Part shown: in pieces, positions 1-5,058 of the stretch
Layout of the letters: every line of letters begins with the position of its first letter
How positions within the stretch are numbered: position 1 is the first letter of the stretch
NCBI GenBank assembly: GCA_964521105.1
Contig: CAZFPO010000158.1
Coordinates: 1 to 5,058 of the forward strand
Source: JAQUGA01 sp964521105
GTDB taxonomy: Bacteria > Bacteroidota > Bacteroidia > Bacteroidales > WCHB1-69
DNA length: 5,058 nucleotides
Direction of reading: 5' to 3'
Notes under the pieces: model-generated
Database searches by the model: none
What the model saw: the letters and a program-made list of their open reading frames with translations, nothing else
What the model was told of the DNA's origin: nothing
Translations under genes and position numbers: made by a program

Positions 1-2
1 AT

Positions 3-1127
3 TTTGGATTTTATGGAGATGTGAAATTAACCGCCGAAAATCAATTTTTATTCTTTTCGGGTGCAGCTATCATAAACCATGGTTGTGATACCATTAAACG
101 ATCTCCTTTAGCTTTCAAATCGGAAATTAATCCCAAGGAAATTATGATTCCAGCTACCAAAGAAAGCAGAGACATGAATGGGAGAAAAGTTGCAAACTCT
201 GTGGTAGCTTCTTCTGACGGAAAATTATATACTGCCTTTGCCACTTCAAAAGAACGAATTACCGATGCTGAAATAGTTTCAGCTTATGGCTTTTTAACCT
301 ATTTCCACGAAACAGAATCTTACGTTATTGCTTCTCCCGAAAAGCTGGCAGATACAACGTTGCCCGGTAATATTTTAATTTTAAGCAAAAAATTATGTAC
401 TACTAAAGGTGAAGGATTAATTGATGTGGGTGCTCGATTAGGACGTATGGATATGATGACATACGGGCAAATTGAAAGTTTTATGCTTGCCGACTCTGCC
501 TCCATTAATATTTCGGCAACCCTCGACTTTTTCTTTGATGATGAATTACTAAAATATATTGCCGATTATATGATTGGTTCTCCAAATTTGGAAGCAATTG
601 ATATTTTAGATAATGATAAATATCATCGAACCATTATTCAAATAATGGGGAATGAAGAAGGAAACAAAGCGATAGACGAATTAGTGTCTAAATCTGAATT
701 CAAAAAAATTCCTCCAAAATTACTACACACTTTCTTTTTCTCCGATATTCAGCTTAAATGGAATCCAACAACTCAATCGTTTGTTTCAATTGGCGATATC
801 GGAATTGCAATGATAGGTAAACATCAAATTAATCGTTTTGTACCAGGAATAGTCGAAATTCAAAAGAAAAAATCAGCCGATGAATTAAATCTTTATTTGA
901 ATATAGACGATACATGGTTTCATTTTTGGTTCCGTAATAATGTGATGCAGGTATATTCTAACGACTTAGACTTTAATAAAAAAGTTCAAGCGATTGACGC
1001 CAAAAAACGAATGATTCCTGCCGAAGATGGTAAACCACGATTTGAATATAAATCGGGTTTAGAAAAAAATAAAAAGAAATTTTTCGAACGTCTTGGCTTG
1101 GAAAATAAGGAAGATGATAAAGATTAG
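3..1127 (+). CDS. C-terminal part of an unidentified large protein (5' end outside the window)
   Basis: The reading frame is open from the first complete codon at position 3 to a TAG at 1125-1127. The GTG at 21 is therefore only the first possible start codon inside the window and probably not the true start; the codons before it read FGFYGD and join smoothly to VKLTAENQF. I do not recognise a named domain. The visible 374 or so residues alternate short beta-prone stretches rich in aromatic residues with polar turns, for example DDTWFHFWFRNN about 80 residues from the end. They finish in a lysine-rich tail (EKNKKKFFERLGLENKEDDKD, split here only by composition). No transmembrane helix is evident, and a signal peptide, if any, would lie upstream. 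From memory it resembles the end of very long uncharacterised Bacteroidota proteins, but that is a weak impression. GC is visibly higher than in the next gene. The 37-base spacing to the GT9 gene on the same strand allows co-transcription, but no functional link is shown. Confidence 0.75.
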   Translation, partial: FGFYGDVKLTAENQFLFFSGAAIINHGCDTIKRSPLAFKSEINPKEIMIPATKESRDMNGRKVANSVVASSDGKLYTAFATSKERITDAEIVSAYGFLTYFHETESYVIASPEKLADTTLPGNILILSKKLCTTKGEGLIDVGARLGRMDMMTYGQIESFMLADSASINISATLDFFFDDELLKYIADYMIGSPNLEAIDILDNDKYHRTIIQIMGNEEGNKAIDELVSKSEFKKIPPKLLHTFFFSDIQLKWNPTTQSFVSIGDIGIAMIGKHQINRFVPGIVEIQKKKSADELNLYLNIDDTWFHFWFRNNVMQVYSNDLDFNKKVQAIDAKKRMIPAEDGKPRFEYKSGLEKNKKKFFERLGLENKEDDKD

Positions 1128-1164
1128 TAATACATGCTAACATTGAAAAACTAATGCATAATTT

Positions 1165-2334
1165 TTGAAAACAAAATATCAAATTTTTTTTGATTCTTAC
1201 TTTGGAAAAATTCTTTTTCTACTAAGTTGGTTAAATAATTTATTTTGTCGAGATATTAAGTGTGATGAAGTTGATGCAAAAAATTTGCATAACGCGATAT
1301 TTGTAGTTTCAAAATTCAAAGGAATGGGTAGTATTATTCAATCAACTCCTCTGTTAAAAACTTTAAAACGAAGCTATCCAAAGTCGAAAATCATTTTTTA
1401 CACATTATATAGAAATAAAGAATTAATTTCTTTAATACCTTGTGTTGATGAAGCTGTTTTTATTAATGATAAATCAGTTATATCTCTTTTCCGGACAGCT
1501 GTTAAGTCTATATTCTTTATCAGAAAAATAGCTCCTGATGTGTATATCGATTTGGAGGTTTATTCTCATTTTAGTTCTGCTTTATACTTTTTTAGTCACC
1601 CAAAATTTGGTATAGCTCTTGAAAATTCTAAAAAACCATATCTCAAAAGGTTTTATAATAAATTGTTGAAATTTGATGTTTATAAACCTATTTCTGAATT
1701 ATATTTAAATGCTGCTTTTGAACTGAAATGTGTTTCAGTATGCAACGAACTAATCGATTTGTCACAGTCGTTATCGATAAAAGAACAAGAACTTATTTTT
1801 AATTACAATCAGGACTATTTTATTGTCAATGTGAATGCTTCTGATTTGAGAATTGAAAGACGTTGGGGAAAAGATAATTTCATTAAATTAATTGAAAAGT
1901 TATTGGATTTATTTCCTCAACAAATTGTGCTGGTTGGTTCTCCAAGTGAAAAAGAATATGTTGATTTAATTTATAATGAAATATCCAAAAACGACCGCTT
2001 AAAAAACTTGGCGGGAACAACAGGATTGAAAGAGTTGATTTTAGTGGTAAAACATGCTAAATTGTTGATTACAAATGATACTGGAATTATGCATATTGCC
2101 TTTTCAGCAGAAACACCAACTGTAGCTCTCTTTGGACCATGCAGTCCTAGTCATTATGGAAGACAGAGTAAATGTGAAATAATATATAAAAATTTAAAAT
2201 GTAGTCCATGTGTGCATGAATTCTTAGTTCCACCCTGTATAGGAAATAATAAATGCATGCAGGATATTTCAACTCAAGATGTGTTAAATTCTGTGTTTGA
2301 GATTTATAAGCAGTCGCAAAATGTTAGAACTTGA
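1165..2334 (+). CDS. Glycosyltransferase family 9 (ADP-heptose:LPS heptosyltransferase-like)
   Basis: This is a GT-B fold glycosyltransferase of about 389 residues, normal for family 9. Such enzymes transfer a sugar, classically heptose from an ADP donor, to a lipid-linked glycan on the cytoplasmic face. The N-terminal acceptor-side motif is KFKGMGSIIQSTPLLKTLK at residues 50-68. The donor-binding signature is NDTGIMHIA (D305, H310) followed by ALFGPCSP (F323-P328). A cysteine cluster common in this family follows: CSPC (346-349), PPC (356-358) and NKCM (362-365). Ser56 sits where the catalytic Asp of WaaC-type enzymes is expected (GD becomes GS). Residues 8-27 are hydrophobic and may rest on the membrane. 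The chosen start is TTG at 1165, because an in-frame TAA lies at 1159-1161 and the first in-frame ATG (residue 54) would remove the N-terminal motif. An out-of-frame ATG at 1154 suggests a possible missing T. The actual sugar donor and acceptor cannot be told. The 3' end overlaps the convergent membrane protein gene by 51 bases. Confidence 0.9.
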   Translation: MKTKYQIFFDSYFGKILFLLSWLNNLFCRDIKCDEVDAKNLHNAIFVVSKFKGMGSIIQSTPLLKTLKRSYPKSKIIFYTLYRNKELISLIPCVDEAVFINDKSVISLFRTAVKSIFFIRKIAPDVYIDLEVYSHFSSALYFFSHPKFGIALENSKKPYLKRFYNKLLKFDVYKPISELYLNAAFELKCVSVCNELIDLSQSLSIKEQELIFNYNQDYFIVNVNASDLRIERRWGKDNFIKLIEKLLDLFPQQIVLVGSPSEKEYVDLIYNEISKNDRLKNLAGTTGLKELILVVKHAKLLITNDTGIMHIAFSAETPTVALFGPCSPSHYGRQSKCEIIYKNLKCSPCVHEFLVPPCIGNNKCMQDISTQDVLNSVFEIYKQSQNVRT

Positions 2335-2580
2335 AAGCTTTTGTATTAATAACGCTAATAATACTGTAATTAAAACAAATTTTGTGTAAAAAATATACCT
2401 TCCTAACATCAAAGCCGTATAGGATATTAGAGTTAAGTTTGCAAGATGTATTACCATGATTATTAATGAAATGAAAAATAACAAATTCTTTTTGCGTAAA
2501 AACAGAATTGAAAAGAGTACACTCAAAATAATGCAAATCAAATACTCAAAATGTGCGATTTTAGGATTGTAATCACCTTC
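2284..2580 (-). CDS. C-terminal fragment of the GT-C-like membrane protein, cut off by the assembly gap
   Basis: The minus-strand frame ending at TAA (2286-2284) is open all the way up to the N gap and encodes 98 residues beginning EGDYNPKIAHFEY. The TTG at 2541 is thus not a real start. Three hydrophobic helices are visible at about fragment residues 14-28, 33-59 and 62-80. Basic residues (RKK at 29-31 and the K/R-bearing tail) sit where positive-inside topology would put the cytoplasm. GRYIFYT before the last helix resembles the final helix region of GT-C enzymes. The most economical reading is that this is the end of the protein encoded at 2600-4468, not a separate gene: it has the same strand, very low GC and hydrophobic character, and its frame is reached by one base shift across the gap. 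It overlaps the 3' end of the GT9 gene by 51 bases. A fragment of a different gene joined by misassembly is the main alternative. Confidence 0.7.
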   Translation of the reverse strand, partial: EGDYNPKIAHFEYLICIILSVLFSILFLRKKNLLFFISLIIMVIHLANLTLISYTALMLGRYIFYTKFVLITVLLALLIQKLSSSNILRLLINLKHRI

Positions 2581-2581
2581 T

Positions 2582-2591
2582 NNNNNNNNNN
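2582..2591. other. Assembly gap (ten Ns) between two contigs
   Basis: Positions 2582-2591 are all N. A run of exactly ten is typical of a scaffolding placeholder, so the true distance may differ. It falls inside the coding sequence of the minus-strand membrane protein. The bases just beside it, particularly 2592-2611, are contig-end sequence and carry an apparent frameshift. Confidence 0.97.
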
Positions 2592-2599
2592 CGTAGATG

Positions 2600-4468
2600 T
2601 TAAGGGAGTCGCAAGAATTGATTATCTTTTAAATTCAGATAAGACGTATTGAAAGATTTCGAGAAATTATTAGCAATAAGTTTTAATGAAATCTTTAGCA
2701 AGATTTTATTTTGGGTATTCCAGTTAAATTGCTCATCGTTTAATTTATCAATTTCTATGTATGAATTTAAATTTTTAATTTTAAGTATTTTAAAATAAAA
2801 TGTTTCATCTGATGATAAATAATCTTTTGTTGTTGTTCTTTTTGCTTTTTTTGAAAATTCTTTTTTGATTTCTGAATTTATCTTGTTTTCAAAGTTTAGA
2901 TACAAAGCATAAAAATCTTTAGGTTCATCTTTATTTATTGTTTTAAGAATGTTTTGGATGCTTTGAATTGTATCATTGTATGAATTATTGTTTTGAGAGG
3001 TCTTTTTAATTGATTCAATGTATTTGTCGAAACCCTTATTTACACCTTCCCTCCAAATAATATTATCAAAAGATTCAAAATAGTGGATTTTACGATTTTG
3101 GTCAGTTTCATTAATTACAAATGTATATCTCAATTTATTTTTTTCTATGTTCTCGGATATATTTTTAAAAAGTTCTCTATCGGAGTTTTCAAAAAGTGTG
3201 GAGTCTGAAGGTAAACTACTATATAGTGCATTACCCGATAGCATATATCCACCAAAATTGGTTTTTTCGAACTTCCCATGTTTAATTAAATGGTATGATG
3301 AATCGACAATATTTGTAATAAAAAATGCTAAAATGCTTAGGATTATGAAAAGAAACTTTTTCTTTTTTTGAATTATTAATGAATAAATTCCTAAAATAAC
3401 TATTGCAGGATAAATTATTACAAATTGACCTCTGGTTAATATTAGTAGTGAGCTGATAATTAGTAGTTTGATTATATTATGTTTTTGATAGTTTGATTCT
3501 AAAACGCTTATCGAATAGTATAAAAACAACATAAATAGAGGATAAGAAATACTCTCGGCAAGTAAGTAGTTTGCAACCAAATACTCATTTATTATGTATG
3601 GCAACAATAGTATTAGGAAATAGAAAACTTCTATTAAATTTGAAGTGAAAAATATTGAATTTATTTTTTTTGAAAGTAAGTGAGCTGATACTAATCCTAT
3701 CAACCCACATGTTAATATGAGAATAATGTGAGTTGACCAAATTGTGTCAAAAAGGTATAAAAATATAGGATAAATTAGTGGTCTTTGCATTGCAAAGTCC
3801 AGATATGATTTTGTGTCTGGATGTATTATGCCACCATTTACGATGATAAGTAATAATAAAAAAAATGAAATTATGAATTTCAGGAAATTTATATTTATTT
3901 TTTTAAGAAGAAAAATGATTAAAAAAAGAGCGAATAATAGTGAAATTAAAAAAAAGCTCGAGTTGAAATTTCTACTGAAAAGTCGGGTTGTTACAATAAA
4001 TAATTTTTCTATATAGGACATATTGAAGAAATTGGAATCTTTAATTTCAACTTCTCTATCTGTGATAATATTAAAATTGTTGATTTGTTTGAATGTCTGA
4101 ATGTTGTTTTTAATATATAGGGTAACATTAATATATGCAATTGAATCACTAGATTCGCTTTTTGCTTTTAGATGAAACGACTTGAATAATCCAAAAGTGT
4201 TATCCCAAATGGTAGTACTTCCATCCGAATCAAGTTTTACCGTTTTATTTGTTGGAGTGATGCCATAAACTAATACATTCTGAACCACATTGCCCTTATA
4301 ATCAATAGCTGTAATGGCAATTTTATTGAAATATTTTATGTTGTTCAGGTATCGAAAAAATGAAAAAGAAAGAAATAAAATCATGAATGTACCAACAATT
4401 ATACTCCCAAAAATAATTTTAGATTTTGAACGAGTCATTGTATTAAGGATGGTTATTGTTTTGGACAT
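2600..4468 (-). CDS. GT-C-type polytopic membrane glycosyltransferase, N-terminal 622 residues (gene probably continues to 2284)
   Basis: The product is probably an integral inner-membrane glycosyltransferase using a polyprenyl-phosphate sugar at the periplasmic face; this is inferred from architecture. Residues 1-17 are basic (cytoplasmic). TM1 is about 18-38. Residues 45-165 form a soluble, beta-rich, Ig-like stretch (AIDYKGNVV, KLDSDGSTTIWD). TM2 is about 172-188 and TM3 about 195-215. Next comes the loop HPDTKSYLDF (216-225), with Asp218 as candidate catalytic residue, then RPLIYPIFL (229-237), the typical GT-C 'PD..Y...RP..YP' pattern. More helices follow at about 246-264, 278-297, 304-323 (with LAES, 303-306), 332-345, 347-366 and 372-390. 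Residues 392-600 are soluble and Lys/Asn-rich, and contain GGYMLSGNALY (406-416). The TAA at 2602-2600 lies ten bases from the N gap and is probably an artefact: the next frame reads DSLNIY and continues in phase with the 98-residue piece beyond the gap, giving about 727 residues in total. ATG at 4468 follows the upstream stop by 3 bases; ATG at 4438 is an alternative start. Confidence 0.75.
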   Translation of the reverse strand: MSKTITILNTMTRSKSKIIFGSIIVGTFMILFLSFSFFRYLNNIKYFNKIAITAIDYKGNVVQNVLVYGITPTNKTVKLDSDGSTTIWDNTFGLFKSFHLKAKSESSDSIAYINVTLYIKNNIQTFKQINNFNIITDREVEIKDSNFFNMSYIEKLFIVTTRLFSRNFNSSFFLISLLFALFLIIFLLKKININFLKFIISFFLLLLIIVNGGIIHPDTKSYLDFAMQRPLIYPIFLYLFDTIWSTHIILILTCGLIGLVSAHLLSKKINSIFFTSNLIEVFYFLILLLPYIINEYLVANYLLAESISYPLFMLFLYYSISVLESNYQKHNIIKLLIISSLLILTRGQFVIIYPAIVILGIYSLIIQKKKKFLFIILSILAFFITNIVDSSYHLIKHGKFEKTNFGGYMLSGNALYSSLPSDSTLFENSDRELFKNISENIEKNKLRYTFVINETDQNRKIHYFESFDNIIWREGVNKGFDKYIESIKKTSQNNNSYNDTIQSIQNILKTINKDEPKDFYALYLNFENKINSEIKKEFSKKAKRTTTKDYLSSDETFYFKILKIKNLNSYIEIDKLNDEQFNWNTQNKILLKISLKLIANNFSKSFNTSYLNLKDNQFLRLP

Positions 4469-4471
4469 CTA

Positions 4472-5058
4472 TTAAAAATAGTTTTTAATTTTAATAATTA
4501 TGACCCATTTGTTTCGGAAAATTGAATTTAAATTCGATAATTTATATTTATTTTTTAATTGATTTAAAATTGAAGATTTCACAAGGAGATTATATCTGTT
4601 TAGTTTTATCCCAATAAAACTTTTTGGATAGATGGCATTCTTATCAATTTTATTACGCCGCCATTCTTCGTTTAATAAGTGAATCACAAACCATTCGGTT
4701 TTTGGTTGAATGCTTTTATGCAACAATTTCCGAACAAATAACCACGAATCGGGATTACTAATTTCTTTTATGTATTTGCCTAATTGATGTTTTTCGATGT
4801 TTTGGTTTAAAATTTCGATGGGTTTATTCCAATCTTTGTTTTCGGAAGTAACACTTAATTTTGCCTCTTCGTAGCAATCCAGCATCAATAAACTTCCTTT
4901 TGGACATTTCATAATGTTTCCCACTACTGGAAAATCGTGGTGTGTACGAAATACATATTCTTCCACAAAATCTAAAGGTTTTAAGCAAACCACATCCATA
5001 TCCGTCCACCAACCGCCATGTTCGTGAAGTAATTTGTATCGAAACAAATCCGAAAAAC
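4472..5058 (-). CDS. DXD-motif glycosyltransferase, Gly_transf_sug / GT32-like (N-terminus outside the window)
   Basis: This is a GT-A fold sugar transferase, expected to be cytoplasmic and to use a nucleotide-sugar with a divalent metal. The frame is open to the right edge (first full codon at 5056), so the TTG at 5047 is not the start. Counting from 5056, the hallmark reads FSDLFRYKLLHEHGGWWTDMD: S2-D3, R6, G14-G15, and the metal-binding DMD at 19-21 (4994-5002). HLLNEEWRRN follows at 126-135. Both are characteristic of the Gly_transf_sug group found in capsule and O-antigen loci. About 60-80 N-terminal residues seem to be missing relative to usual family lengths. The family-like part ends near NRYN (153-156). 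The remaining 40 or so residues are basic and hydrophobic (KWVIIIKIKNYF end), and their DNA is far more AT-rich than the rest of the gene. The stop TAA at 4474-4472 is separated from the next gene's ATG by only 3 bases, indicating an operon and probably coupled translation. The exact sugar is unknown. Confidence 0.88.
   Translation of the reverse strand, partial: FSDLFRYKLLHEHGGWWTDMDVVCLKPLDFVEEYVFRTHHDFPVVGNIMKCPKGSLLMLDCYEEAKLSVTSENKDWNKPIEILNQNIEKHQLGKYIKEISNPDSWLFVRKLLHKSIQPKTEWFVIHLLNEEWRRNKIDKNAIYPKSFIGIKLNRYNLLVKSSILNQLKNKYKLSNLNSIFRNKWVIIIKIKNYF

Noticed and set aside
21..23. GTG at 21 as the true start of the left-hand gene, with GGAG at 15-18 as ribosome binding site
   Set aside because: The GGAG lies only 2 bases before the GTG, and the frame is open upstream to the window edge with coding-like residues, so truncation is the better reading.
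1141..1167. Bacteroidota-type promoter before the GT9 gene (TA..TTTG-like TAATTTTTG at 1159-1167)
   Set aside because: The match is off by one base, no convincing upstream TTTG element lies at the right distance, and such AT-rich strings are common here.
973..1182. Minus-strand 69-residue frame spanning the 37-base intergenic region
   Set aside because: It is antisense to two supported genes, its composition is low-complexity, and there is no family resemblance.
2343..2364. Inverted repeat GTATTA / TAATAC as a terminator between the convergent genes
   Set aside because: The stem is only 6 AT-rich base pairs with a 10-base loop and no following T run, and it lies within the coding region of the membrane protein's C-terminal piece.
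2324..2536. Minus-strand 70-residue frame starting MHYFEC
   Set aside because: It lies in a different frame of the same stretch as the hydrophobic 98-residue fragment, which is open into the gap and has clear membrane helices; this one lacks any such pattern.
3147..3371. Plus-strand 74-residue frame
   Set aside because: It is an antisense shadow of the membrane protein gene with no start signal or recognisable motif. The plus-strand frame at 3813-4016 is rejected on the same grounds.

Overview
The window looks like a draft or metagenome scaffold from an AT-rich member of the Bacteroidota. The reasons are low GC, genes without clear Shine-Dalgarno sites, and a cell-surface glycan gene neighbourhood. 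The phylum assignment is an inference from style, not from a marker gene. A run of ten Ns (2582-2591) marks a contig join inside a coding region, so sequence near it is less reliable.

Layout: (i) 3-1127 (+) is the C-terminal part of a protein of unknown function whose frame is still open at the left edge. (ii) 1165-2334 (+) is a family 9 (heptosyltransferase-like) glycosyltransferase. (iii) 4468 down to about 2284 (-) is one large polytopic membrane protein of GT-C glycosyltransferase type. It is interrupted by the N gap and by an apparent one-base frameshift just before the gap, so it appears as an N-terminal 622-residue piece (2600-4468) and a C-terminal piece (2284-2580). (iv) 4472 to the right edge (-) is a DXD-type glycosyltransferase (Gly_transf_sug / GT32-like) missing its N-terminus.

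The two right-hand genes lie 3 bases apart on the minus strand and are almost certainly co-transcribed. The GT9 gene converges on them and overlaps the end of the membrane protein gene tail-to-tail by 51 bases. Together the three glycosyltransferases point to a lipopolysaccharide, capsule or O-glycan assembly locus: cytoplasmic nucleotide-sugar enzymes (GT9, GT32-like) plus a membrane enzyme probably acting on the periplasmic side with a polyprenyl-linked donor. No RNA gene, CRISPR array, insertion sequence or convincing terminator is visible, and no stretch over 300 bases is without coding potential.

I do not see a clearly new system. The points most worth following are the split membrane enzyme with its added periplasmic N-terminal domain, the GT9 enzyme with Ser where the usual catalytic Asp lies, and a sharp drop in GC at the 3' end of the GT32-like gene that coincides with a non-family C-terminal tail.
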